From contig CADCTC010000272.1 of assembly GCA_902805635.1 (NCBI GenBank), forward strand, positions 1-54,635: DNA of 54,635 nt. The letters run 5' to 3'. The stretch's first letter is position 1. Each line of letters starts with the position of its first letter. Made by a program: the position numbers and the translations under genes. The notes beneath the pieces were generated by a model. The model was not told the origin of the DNA. It did not search any database and saw only the letters and a list, made by a program, of their open reading frames with translations. Shown piece by piece: positions 8,073-16,007 of this stretch. This stretch comes from an uncultured Chloroflexota bacterium. GTDB taxonomy: Bacteria > Chloroflexota > UBA11872 > UBA12225.

Positions 8073-9118
8073 CTGCGACGCAGGCCCCGATTCTTCCGCT
8101 GGATGGAGTAACGGCAATCTCCTCCAATGGCGAGAATCCGCTGGCCGGAAGGACACACGCGGCGGCTATCGACCTGGGGGGGACGAAGATCCTGGCGGCG
8201 GTGTTTGCCCCTGATGGGAGCATCGTGAGCCGCGCCAAGAAGATGACGCGCGCCGAGCGTGGCGCTGAAGTGGTAGTCGACCGTATGGCCGAAGCGGTGC
8301 GTGAGGCCGCCGCAAAGGCAGGGGTGGACGTGGCTGAGCTGCAGGCTGTGGGAGTCGGGGTACCGGGGCCACTGGATGCAGACACGGGGGTCGTCTTTGT
8401 CGCGCCTAACCTGGGCTGGCGGGATTTCGCGGTGGGGCCGGCACTCGCGGAGCGGCTCGGTCGCCCGGTGAGGCTAGGCAATGACGTCAGCGTGGCGGTA
8501 TTGGCGGAGCACGAGGCGGGCGCTGGGCGGGGCACGCGCCACATGGTGGGGATTTGGCCGGGCACAGGGGTGGGCGGTGGGATCGTGGTAAACGGCCGGC
8601 TGTACGGCGGCGTGGGGGACCTGGCCGGCGAGGTGGGACACATGACGATCCTGGCCGATGGACCGAAGTGCGGTTGCGGCGGGCGGGGCCACCTGGAGGC
8701 GTTGTGCAGCCGGACGGCGATCGTGCGCGAGATAGCGCGTCGGGTGAAAGGCGGAGAAAAGACCCGGCTGTCGAAGATCACCGGAAAAGACGTGACACAG
8801 GCCACCAGCGGCGACCTGGCGAAGGCGATCGCAAAGGGCGACAAGATGGTGTCAGAGGTGATTGACCGCGCCGGCTACTACCTCGCGTTGGGCATCGCCA
8901 ATCTGGCGAACGTGCTGAATCCGGAGCTAGTGGTGCTGGGGGGTGGCGTCGTCGAAGCGCTTGGCGAGTCGTTCGTCAACGGTGTGGCCGAGCAGGTGCG
9001 GATGCAGCCGCTGCACGCCGTGACCGCGGACTTGCGGATCGTGGCGTCCTCACTTGGGGATGACGCGGGTATTACCGGTGCTGCGTTGCTTGCGCGGCGC
9101 GCGGTGCAGGCAGGGTAG
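8069..9118 (+). CDS. ROK-family sugar kinase (glucokinase-like)
   Basis: 349 residues. Sugar kinase of the actin/hexokinase fold. Motifs: phosphate-1 loop AAIDLGGTKILAAVF (about residues 30-44), VGVGVPGPLD near 92, NDVSVAVLAEHEAGAGRGT near 130, GTGVGGGIVVNGRLYGG near 160, GEVGHMTI with the catalytic-site His, then CGCGGRGHLEAL. In most ROK proteins the last motif is CxCGxxGCxE; here the third Cys is His, a variant also seen in some archaeal hexokinases. C-terminal adenosine motif VVLGGGV. ATG 8069 overlaps the CHAD stop. Substrate is probably glucose; use of polyphosphate as donor is only suggested by the CHAD neighbour. Confidence 0.9.
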   Translation: MTATQAPILPLDGVTAISSNGENPLAGRTHAAAIDLGGTKILAAVFAPDGSIVSRAKKMTRAERGAEVVVDRMAEAVREAAAKAGVDVAELQAVGVGVPGPLDADTGVVFVAPNLGWRDFAVGPALAERLGRPVRLGNDVSVAVLAEHEAGAGRGTRHMVGIWPGTGVGGGIVVNGRLYGGVGDLAGEVGHMTILADGPKCGCGGRGHLEALCSRTAIVREIARRVKGGEKTRLSKITGKDVTQATSGDLAKAIAKGDKMVSEVIDRAGYYLALGIANLANVLNPELVVLGGGVVEALGESFVNGVAEQVRMQPLHAVTADLRIVASSLGDDAGITGAALLARRAVQAG

Positions 9119-9165
9119 CGCGGACCTGGCATACCGCTTGCGGACGCGGGTGGCAGAGGTAGTCC

Positions 9166-9564
9166 ATGCCCACGATGTCAGAGCTGCGCCAGGCAAATGA
9201 TCAGTTAGAAACGCAGATGCGGGAGTGGAAGGCGCTGCGCAACGAGCGCGGCGAAGACTCCGCCGATTGGCGGGCGTTCAGGCAGCATGTGATGGCGATC
9301 GGCGGCGCTGATCCCGGCGACGCAGCGCCGGACGGGTTTGAGGGGCAGGCAGACGCTGGGCCGGGCGGCGTAGACGCGGCGGCGACTGACGAGGCGCAGG
9401 GGTCTCGCACCGACTTCAACCCGGCCGGAAAGGCGGTCAGCGCGGTAAACAGCCTGAGCGCCGCCGGGACCGACGCAAGTGCAGGTGACACCGCCACGTG
9501 GCCCGCGGCGGCAGGGGCGGGAAGCGAAACGAGCGTGTGGCCGGAGAAGCGTGCGGATAGTTAG
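9166..9564 (+). CDS. Hypothetical protein, helical N-terminus and disordered tail
   Basis: 132 residues. Residues 4-48 form an amphipathic, probably coiled helix (ELRQANDQLETQMREWKALR), with charged and Gln-rich heptads. The rest is Ala/Gly/Asp-rich, probably disordered. Start ATG 9166 (or ATG 9175). Located 47 bases downstream of the ROK kinase in the same direction, so it may share its transcript. No family recognised; codon use and direction are consistent with a real gene, but it could be dispensable. Confidence 0.45.
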   Translation: MPTMSELRQANDQLETQMREWKALRNERGEDSADWRAFRQHVMAIGGADPGDAAPDGFEGQADAGPGGVDAAATDEAQGSRTDFNPAGKAVSAVNSLSAAGTDASAGDTATWPAAAGAGSETSVWPEKRADS

Positions 9565-9783
9565 CTCCACCTGAGAGGCTCGGATCGTCCAGAAACCGAT
9601 CGCCGGCAGCCTCGTGGGTGGTTTGGGTCCCTCGCCCAGCCGTGCGGCCCCCTAACTCCCTGTGCTCCTGCGTCGCAGGTGCTCGGTTGTTTGCTCGGGA
9701 TGACGGGTGCAAGTCTCGTGGCATCTCTTGGCAAGATCGGTTGAGCTCCCCTCGCGACCGCGCCTGCTACTGTTGCGGGCTTC
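9565..9783. other. Non-coding spacer, possible interspersed-repeat relic
   Basis: 219 bases without a credible gene. Read on the minus strand, its centre has the phrase cccgtcatcccgagc and later gagggacccaaaccaccc, which resembles the short dispersed repeats common in intergenic regions of high-GC soil bacteria (from memory, not searched). Only one copy occurs in this window. The end nearest 9783 must hold the promoter of the HAD gene, but no clear -35/-10 pair stands out. Confidence 0.3.
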
Positions 9784-10740
9784 ATGCCTGACCGATTCCC
9801 GCACATTATCTTCTTCGACCTTGACGGGACACTGCTCGCGCCCGGATCGATATTGACGCCGCGCACGACGAAAGCGGTGCGCGCCGCGGCAGAACGTGGG
9901 GCGGAGATCGTTCTGTCAACCGGCGGGTTTAGCTACCGGGCATTGCTGCTCGCCCGTCGTTTGGACGGGGACGGGGCGGCGCGGACATGGGTGGTGACAC
10001 ACAACGGTGGATCGGTGTGGGATCCGGCAGGACGCCTGGTGCACTGCGAGCGCATGCCGGGGGAAGCGATGGCGGGGCTGCTGCGTGCGGTGGGGCCACA
10101 GGTGTGGTGCGTATACGAGGCGGTGCACCACACTGGTCCGGAGGAGGCACGGGAGGTCGGAACCGCGATGTACTTTTCAGGCCGCAACCGGAGAGACATG
10201 GCGCACTTCGTTTGGGGCCCGGAACCGCCGGAGACGGCGCCGGATGCGACGGCGCTGCTGGCGGGAGCACCCGGCACGGTGGTGACCCGAGGAACGCGAC
10301 GCGCAGCTCCACAGATGGTGGAAGGGGTGCTCGGCTGCTGGTGCATCGGCACGCCGAGGGCGCTGGCGCCGCTGGACGCGCTGGCGGAGGAGGGCGCGTT
10401 CGCGGGTGCGCGCTACTTGCCGTGGGCCCACCGGCTGGGCCTGATCCTGGGGCGTCCGCGGCTGCGGTTGGTGGGGCGTGACGTGGGGCCGCTGGGGACA
10501 AGCAAGGCGACGGCTGCCGAGTGGCTGTGCCGGCGGCTTGGTGTGGCGCCCGGCGAGTCGGCGGCGTTTGGCGATAGTGCGAACGACGTGGAGCTGATGG
10601 AGTTTGCCGGCCACGGTGTGGCGATGCGGAATGCGATCCCGCAACTGTTGGGGATGGCGGATGAGGTCGCGCCGCCGTGCACCGAGGACGGCGTGGCGCA
10701 GGTGCTCGAGCAGTGGCTAGATGTGCGAGACTCGAATTGA
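9784..10740 (+). CDS. HAD-superfamily phosphatase, Cof type
   Basis: 318 residues. HAD motif I is FFDLDGTLLAPGS (about residues 10-22, with the nucleophile in DLDGT). Motif II is near LSTGGFSYRALLLA (about 42-55). Motifs III and IV lie in GTSKATAAEWLCRRLG (catalytic Lys) and AFGDSANDVELMEFAGHGVAM (metal-binding GDSxND). The inserted type-IIB cap occupies about residues 85-210. Members dephosphorylate sugar phosphates, nucleotides or cofactors such as FMN and PLP; the substrate cannot be read from the sequence. Its stop TGA shares one base with the ATG of the tRNA-dihydrouridine synthase gene, indicating one operon. Confidence 0.9.
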   Translation: MPDRFPHIIFFDLDGTLLAPGSILTPRTTKAVRAAAERGAEIVLSTGGFSYRALLLARRLDGDGAARTWVVTHNGGSVWDPAGRLVHCERMPGEAMAGLLRAVGPQVWCVYEAVHHTGPEEAREVGTAMYFSGRNRRDMAHFVWGPEPPETAPDATALLAGAPGTVVTRGTRRAAPQMVEGVLGCWCIGTPRALAPLDALAEEGAFAGARYLPWAHRLGLILGRPRLRLVGRDVGPLGTSKATAAEWLCRRLGVAPGESAAFGDSANDVELMEFAGHGVAMRNAIPQLLGMADEVAPPCTEDGVAQVLEQWLDVRDSN

Positions 10741-11870
10741 TGACGCTGGAGCCGATCGCGTTGGGGAACGGCGTGAGCATCACGTGGCCGGTAGCGCTCT
10801 CTCCGATGGCGGGGGTGAGCGATGCGGTGTTCCGCGGGCTGTGCCGCGATCATGACTGCGGCTACGCCACCACGGAGTTCGCGCGCGACCGGGCGGTGCT
10901 GATGGGTGTGCCGGACCAGGTGGCGCTGTGTGACGTGCGTACCGACACGCGCCCAGTCGGCGTGCAGCTATTCGGCGCCAGCCCGGATGAGCTGCGGCGG
11001 GCGGCGGCGCTGGTAATGGAACGCTGGGCACCAGACGCGCTGGATATCAACATGGGCTGCCCGGCGCCGAAGGTGACGAGCGGCCAGGGCGGGTCTTCGC
11101 TGCTGCGCGACCCTGGGCTGGCGACGGCAATCGTGGATGCGGTGGCGCGCGAGATTGCGCCGGCGCCGGTGACGGTGAAGATCCGAGTCGGCTGGGACGA
11201 CGCGCACAAGGCGGCTGGGGCGGCGGTGGACGTGGCGCGGCGCGTGGTGGACGTGGGGGCGCAGCTGGTGACGGTGCATGGGCGCACCCGGACGCAGCGG
11301 TATGAGGGCTATGCCGATTGGGACGTCATCTCCCAGGTGGCCGCCGCGCTTAGCGTGCCGGTGGTAGGGAACGGCGACATCACGACGCCGGAAGAGGCGG
11401 CGCATCGGCTGAGAACGAGTGGCTGCCGCGGGATTTCGATCGGCCGCGGCGCGCGGGGCAGGCCGTGGGTGTTCAAGCAGATCCGCACGTACATTGAAGA
11501 GGGCGTGCAGCTGCCGGACCCGCCGGCTACCGAGCGTGTGCAGCTGGGCCTGGAGCATATCCGCCGGCAGCGCGCCTACGAGCGGATGCTGGTGGACGAA
11601 GATAGCCGCTACAAGCGGAAGCCGGAGGCGGAGCGGGCGCAGATAGCAGACATGCGCACGCTGGGGCGCATGCTGGCGCACGTAATGTGGTACGTCTGGG
11701 GTGTGCCCGGCGCCGCCGTCGCGCGCCGTGCCCTCTCCAAGTGCCGCAGCGGCTCAGAGCTGGAAGACGTGCTCTCAGACTTCGCGGCTCGGCCTGAGCG
11801 ATATCAGGACGTACACGTGCCGGAGCACGAGGCGCAGGCGCTGGTGGCTGCCGACGCGTGCCCGGAATAG
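10740..11870 (+). CDS. dusB: tRNA-dihydrouridine synthase
   Basis: 376 residues. FMN-dependent enzyme that reduces uridine to dihydrouridine in the D-loop of tRNAs using NADPH. TIM-barrel start ALSPMAGVSDAVFRGLC (about 19-35), QLFGASPDEL, then the active-site Cys in DINMGCPAPKV (C107). FMN phosphate-binding residues occur in VHGRTRTQRYEG (near 180), VVGNGDITTPEEA and ISIGRGARGRPWVF. The helical C-terminal tRNA-binding domain starts near 260. ATG 10740 is chosen by the TGATG overlap with the HAD gene; a TTG lies one codon upstream. Length is slightly above the family average of 320-350 because of a longer C-terminus. The DusB subgroup is likely but not proved. Confidence 0.93.
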   Translation: MTLEPIALGNGVSITWPVALSPMAGVSDAVFRGLCRDHDCGYATTEFARDRAVLMGVPDQVALCDVRTDTRPVGVQLFGASPDELRRAAALVMERWAPDALDINMGCPAPKVTSGQGGSSLLRDPGLATAIVDAVAREIAPAPVTVKIRVGWDDAHKAAGAAVDVARRVVDVGAQLVTVHGRTRTQRYEGYADWDVISQVAAALSVPVVGNGDITTPEEAAHRLRTSGCRGISIGRGARGRPWVFKQIRTYIEEGVQLPDPPATERVQLGLEHIRRQRAYERMLVDEDSRYKRKPEAERAQIADMRTLGRMLAHVMWYVWGVPGAAVARRALSKCRSGSELEDVLSDFAARPERYQDVHVPEHEAQALVAADACPE

Positions 11871-11918
11871 ACTCGGGGAGTCGGCGGTCGTACGCTCGGG
11901 CCGGAAAATAGGACAAGA

Positions 11919-12611
11919 ATGGCAACCACACCTGGGCTGATACACGGGCGGTTCGAGCGTGGCTTTGGCTGGATACCGGAGCCCGGCGGATTGATGGAGC
12001 GATCCTGCACGGCATTGGCGGTGGACGGCAAGGTCTGGCTGATCGATCCGGAGCGGATGCCTGACGTGGAGCGTGAGATCGAGGCGCTGGGCACGCCCGC
12101 GGGCATCGTCATGACGATCGGGTGGCACGACCGTGATGTCGATTGGTACTCGGCGCGCTACGGCATCCCTGTGTATGCAGCGGCGCATCTGCGCACCGTG
12201 CTGGTGCGCTCGCGGGTACAGCGTGTGGTGGGGACGGTGCCGGGTACGCCGTTCCAGCTGCTGGACGTGTCCGCGCGGGGCGTCTCCCGGTTCTGGACCG
12301 AGAGCGCGCTGTGGTGGCCGGAGGAAGGCGTGCTGGTGACCGGCGATGCGATTGGGAGCGCCAGCTACTTCGTCCCACGGAGCCAGCGGGCGGGGCAGCG
12401 GTTGGGCGTGCATCCGTTCCGCCGCCCGTCACCACCCGACCAGCTGCGTGGAGTTAGCCCACGTCGCGTGTTCCCCGGTCACGGCGTGAGTGTGGACGAG
12501 GATGCGGCGGGCGCACTGACGCAGGCGCTCGACAGCGCCCCCAAGGACACTGTGAAGGGCATCATCACCAGCGTCCGGGAGGTGGTCAGCCGGCTCAGGG
12601 GGAAGGGGTAG
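11919..12611 (+). CDS. Metallo-beta-lactamase-fold protein, degenerate active site
   Basis: 230 residues. The fold is suggested by the order of segments: an early strand pair VDGKVWLIDPE (about 28-38), TIGWHDRDVDWYSARYG near residue 65, WPEEGVLVTGDAIG near 125 (GD motif) and VFPGHGVS near 183 (GHG motif). The usual HxHxDH zinc signature is altered to a Gly-Trp-His-Asp-Arg-Asp-Val-Asp series, so zinc binding may be partial or lost. The 3' end overlaps the convergent glycosyltransferase gene by 17 bases. Function unknown; hydrolase activity is doubtful. Confidence 0.7.
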   Translation: MATTPGLIHGRFERGFGWIPEPGGLMERSCTALAVDGKVWLIDPERMPDVEREIEALGTPAGIVMTIGWHDRDVDWYSARYGIPVYAAAHLRTVLVRSRVQRVVGTVPGTPFQLLDVSARGVSRFWTESALWWPEEGVLVTGDAIGSASYFVPRSQRAGQRLGVHPFRRPSPPDQLRGVSPRRVFPGHGVSVDEDAAGALTQALDSAPKDTVKGIITSVREVVSRLRGKG

Positions 12612-13767
12612 GCGCCGCGGCGCTGGTGTGATACCGGCGTCCTTTCCAGGTGACGCCTTTGCCGGTGAGCACTTTGTAGAAACTGGCGGCGAGCAGGGCC
12701 AGGAAGGTGAGCTGGCCAACCGGCTGGGCCAAGACGTAGATGGCCGGGACGCGGAAGGTGTGGTCAACTCGCCGGCGCAGCGCGAGAGCCACTAGGAGCT
12801 GGAGCGCGCCGGCGACGACGAGTGATGGCGAGGCGGTGCGCCACCCACGCAGAAGCGCCCAGTAGGGGGCAACGAGCGTTGCGAGGTAGACCACCAGGCC
12901 GGGCGGAATGAGCCAGGGGACAAGGCGGGCTCCGACGTGCAGGTTCTTGGTCCAGCCCTCCCAGAAGTCGGCCGGACGGGTGTACATGCGGGTAGTGGCG
13001 AGGTCGCGTCCGTCGCCGAGCCAGTAGCGCCAGCGCAGCTGCTTGGCGCGCTGGGCAAACTTGGCGTCTTCGCCGATCTCGTCACGGATCGAGGCGTGGC
13101 CGCCGATACCGTCATACGCGTCGCGCCGCACGAGCAGGAACTGACCGTTCGCGATGGCGATCTGCGGCACGTCGGGGTTGTTGACCAACTCGACCGGCAG
13201 CGCCTCGGCAAGGGCGGCGAAGACAGCAGGCATGAGCGCGCGCTCCCAGGCTGTTGGCAGCTCCTGCGCGGTGAGGGCAGAAAGCACGGGCACGCCGCGG
13301 CGGCGCGCTTCGTCCAGCGCGCCGGTGACCGCGCCGGGTAGGAGGCGCGTGTCGGCGTCCACGAAGAGCAGCCACTCGCCGGAGGCAGCGGCGGCTCCCT
13401 GGTGCAGTGCCCAACACTTGCCAATCCAGCCATCGGGCAGCGGCTCGCCTTCGATCAGCCGCACGCGTGTGTCTGAGGCTGCGCGCTGACGCACGATCTG
13501 GGCGGTGACGTCCTCGGAGCGATCGTCCACGACGACGATTTCCGTGTCCGGGTACGTCTGAAGCTGCAGTCCGTCGAGGCAGCCGGCGATGTTGTGCTCC
13601 TCGTTGCGTGCCGGTACGACCACGGAGAGGCGCGGGTAGGTGCGCTCCGGGTCCGGAGTGGGCACTGGGGCGATGCGCAGCATCCTGCCGGATTGGCGGT
13701 AGCCCCAGGCGGCGCGGAGTGCCTGGAGCCCTGCTAGCAGCCACGCGACTCGCGTCTCGGTACTCAC
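12595..13767 (-). CDS. Family 2 glycosyltransferase with C-terminal membrane helices
   Basis: 390 residues. GT-A fold enzyme transferring a sugar from a nucleotide donor. Motifs: SVVVPARNEEHNI (about residues 48-60), EIVVVDDRSEDVT (near 80), the membrane-GT2 signature DGWIGKCWALHQGA (near 113), DXD-like LFVDADTRLLPGA (near 135) and GEDAKFAQRAKQLRWRY near 245. The C-terminus has about four hydrophobic helices (about residues 280-375). GTG 13767 gives the expected N-terminal anchor (VAWLLAGLQALRAAW). The arrangement resembles carotenoid or lipid glycosyltransferases of the CrtQ/CruC kind; the acceptor is not evident. The NUDIX gene diverges from it, with 18 bases between start codons. Confidence 0.85.
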   Translation of the reverse strand: MSTETRVAWLLAGLQALRAAWGYRQSGRMLRIAPVPTPDPERTYPRLSVVVPARNEEHNIAGCLDGLQLQTYPDTEIVVVDDRSEDVTAQIVRQRAASDTRVRLIEGEPLPDGWIGKCWALHQGAAAASGEWLLFVDADTRLLPGAVTGALDEARRRGVPVLSALTAQELPTAWERALMPAVFAALAEALPVELVNNPDVPQIAIANGQFLLVRRDAYDGIGGHASIRDEIGEDAKFAQRAKQLRWRYWLGDGRDLATTRMYTRPADFWEGWTKNLHVGARLVPWLIPPGLVVYLATLVAPYWALLRGWRTASPSLVVAGALQLLVALALRRRVDHTFRVPAIYVLAQPVGQLTFLALLAASFYKVLTGKGVTWKGRRYHTSAAAPTPSP

Positions 13768-13785
13768 TACAATCGATTCTGACGG

Positions 13786-14334
13786 ATGGCGCAAGGACAA
13801 ATAGCACCCAACGGGAGGCGTCCGGCCGCGGTGCTCATCCCGGTGTACGACGGTCCGCAGGGACACACGGTGCTGCTGATCCGGCGCACAGCGGGCGGCG
13901 CGCATTCGGGGCAAATCGCTTTTCCGGGCGGCAGGCCGGAGCCGGTCGACCGCGACCTCGAGGCGACTGCGTTGCGCGAGGCGGAAGAGGAGCTTGGCAT
14001 TCCCGCCGCCGCGGTGAGGGTCGTCGGCCGGCTGCCCGTGGTGGAGACGATCATCAGCAACTACGCTATTCATGCCTTCGTGGGGCGGCTGAGCGGGCGT
14101 CCGCCGCTGCGCTTGCAGGCGTCGGAGGTGGCGGCGGTACTGGACGTACCGCTGGCGGAGCTACTGCGCGAGCCACTTGAGGAGTGGTGGGACCTGCCGG
14201 ACGTCAACGGCCGCGGGCCTGAACGCCGCCTGGTCCGCTTTCACCCGTGGGGAGAGGACCGGATCTGGGGGGCAACGCAGCGGATGATCGAGCACCTGGC
14301 CACGGCGCTGCGAGAGGGGGCGATTGCGCTATGA
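13786..14334 (+). CDS. NUDIX hydrolase, CoA-pyrophosphatase type
   Basis: 182 residues. Probably cleaves coenzyme A or its oxidised or acyl forms into adenosine 3',5'-bisphosphate and phosphopantetheine. The subfamily motif HSGQIAFPGGRPEPVD leads directly into the NUDIX box, whose catalytic residues are in ALREAEEELGI (about residues 64-74). The UPF0035-type signature (S-G-Q-x-x-F-P-G-G) is present. ATG 13786 is the first start in the frame. A Pro/Trp-rich C-terminal part (EEWWDLPDV) forms the usual subfamily-specific lid. Divergent neighbour is the glycosyltransferase. Confidence 0.9.
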   Translation: MAQGQIAPNGRRPAAVLIPVYDGPQGHTVLLIRRTAGGAHSGQIAFPGGRPEPVDRDLEATALREAEEELGIPAAAVRVVGRLPVVETIISNYAIHAFVGRLSGRPPLRLQASEVAAVLDVPLAELLREPLEEWWDLPDVNGRGPERRLVRFHPWGEDRIWGATQRMIEHLATALREGAIAL

Positions 14335-14350
14335 AATAGCGGCAATGCGC

Positions 14351-15940
14351 CTACACGTGCACGTCTGGGTCTGACTGGACGGCGCGCAGGCGAACGGTAT
14401 AGACGCCGTCGCCGGTGAGGATGCCGGAACGGGCGAAGAGGCGGCCGAACTGCCAGCTGGAGAGACCGAGCTCTGGACGGCGAAGGGCGAACTGACCGTC
14501 CACCCAGCGGGTGAAGCCGTTGCCGACGAACGGCGCATCGATGCCTCGGAAGAAGCGCTCGTGCGCCGCGTGGTCGTTGGAGAGTAGCGAGGCGACGAAG
14601 TGGGGGCTCTGCTGGTTGAACAGATTAACGGCGGAGTCAACGTCCGGCACGACGTGGATCGAGACTTCCGGCGTGCCTTCCCACTCCCATTCGACGCCCA
14701 GGCCACCATCCTCCAGCAGCTCGGCGATGGGCTCTTCGACGTCGCCCTCGGCGCGGGTAATAGCGGCGCGGCGGGTGAACAGGTCACCCGGCACGAAGGA
14801 GCGGGCAGCGGCGGTGACGTGCAGCTTGTGGCCGTGCCCCAGCTGGCCGCCGCGCCGCTCGATGGCGCCCAGCGCCACGGGGATCAGAGTGGCGGCAACG
14901 GACTCCACCACGCAGAGCGTGTTGAGGGTGTTGCACTTCTTGGAGTCGAGCGAGTTGAATACCGCTTCGTCAAGCGCGGCGGGGTCCGCGGTGGCATCGG
15001 CGACGATCCAGGCGCCGCCGGCGCCGTGCAGGCTGGCAGGGATACCGTGCTGGCGTGCGATGGCGCCGAGCTGCGCCACTGCCTGCCCGGAGCCGCGCGC
15101 GACGGCGAGCGCCAGGCTGGAGTTCGAAAACATGGCCCAGCCGGCGGCGCGGTCGGGGCTCTCCACCAGGACAACTGCCCCTTCGGGTAGGCCGGCCTCG
15201 CGCAGCGCAGGGACCAGTGCGCTATGAGCAATGGCTTGGGCGGTGCGCAGTGCGTCAGAGCCGATGCGCATGACGGTGGTGTTGCCTGAGCGCAGCACGC
15301 CGGTGGCGTCGGCAAAGACGTTGGGTCGGCCCTCGAAGACAAAGCCAATCACGCCGAGGCCGCTGACCACCTGGTCCACGTGCCAGCCGTCGTGCGGCAC
15401 GCTGTCGATGACTGCCTCGCGGCGCGAGGGCATGTCGCGCCACAACTGGAGCGCTTCGATCATGCGGGCACGCATCTTCGAATCCGCCACCAGCCGGGTA
15501 GTCGAGCGGCCCCTCGAGCGGGCGGCGCGCACGTCGTCGTCGTTGGCGGCCTGGATGCGTGCCCAGGTGGCGTCGTCGGAAAGCCGGGCGGCGAAGAGGT
15601 CATAGAAGCGGTCGATGCGGTCATCGGGAAGCGTGGTGAGCGCGTCAAAGGCGGCGCGGGCGCGTGCCACCGCATCCGCCACTAGCGTGTAGACCTCACC
15701 CGGCACGCGCAGCACGTCGCCGGTGGAGTCGACCACGGTGAGACGGTCGCCGGGACGGAAGGCATCGGCGATGTCATCCGGAACTCGGGTCAGGCGGTTC
15801 CCGCCATACACCAGCTGTGTCCCGCGTGCCAGGGACGTGAGTGAGTCGGCTGCCGCAGTGGCCGGGCTCGATGTCGAAGCAGGGTCAGGCGTAAGGGTGC
15901 CAGGATGGTTGGTGGCGGGTGACTTCGAAACTGTAACCAT
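14351..15940 (-). CDS. ProA-like glutamate-5-semialdehyde dehydrogenase, extended and divergent
   Basis: 529 residues, about 110 longer than ordinary ProA. Residues 1-80 are an extra segment: a Thr/Ser/Pro-rich lead, then a small beta-rich region (TQLVYGGNRLTRVPDD, RPGDRLTVVDSTGDVL). The dehydrogenase part starts near residue 85. GVIGFVFEGRPNVFADATG matches the NAD(P)-binding GVIGVIYEARPNV of ProA, and the catalytic Cys is in DSKKCNTLNTLC (about residue 340). The C-terminal signature is altered: VGNGFTRWVDGQFALRRPE replaces the typical NASTRFxDGxxFGxGAE. No proB lies nearby. It may reduce glutamyl phosphate, but the changes leave room for another acyl-phosphate or aldehyde substrate. Confidence 0.75.
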   Translation of the reverse strand: MVTVSKSPATNHPGTLTPDPASTSSPATAAADSLTSLARGTQLVYGGNRLTRVPDDIADAFRPGDRLTVVDSTGDVLRVPGEVYTLVADAVARARAAFDALTTLPDDRIDRFYDLFAARLSDDATWARIQAANDDDVRAARSRGRSTTRLVADSKMRARMIEALQLWRDMPSRREAVIDSVPHDGWHVDQVVSGLGVIGFVFEGRPNVFADATGVLRSGNTTVMRIGSDALRTAQAIAHSALVPALREAGLPEGAVVLVESPDRAAGWAMFSNSSLALAVARGSGQAVAQLGAIARQHGIPASLHGAGGAWIVADATADPAALDEAVFNSLDSKKCNTLNTLCVVESVAATLIPVALGAIERRGGQLGHGHKLHVTAAARSFVPGDLFTRRAAITRAEGDVEEPIAELLEDGGLGVEWEWEGTPEVSIHVVPDVDSAVNLFNQQSPHFVASLLSNDHAAHERFFRGIDAPFVGNGFTRWVDGQFALRRPELGLSSWQFGRLFARSGILTGDGVYTVRLRAVQSDPDVHV

Positions 15941-16007
15941 GGCGGGCGTGTCTGAACAGAGTCTACGGGCATGCTACGCTCCGGCGTCCGACACAGGAGA
16001 AGCAGGG

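Noticed and set aside
15723..16007. Extension of the amidohydrolase upstream
   Set aside because: Lies antisense to the ProA-like gene; ATG 16008 has a good ribosome site.
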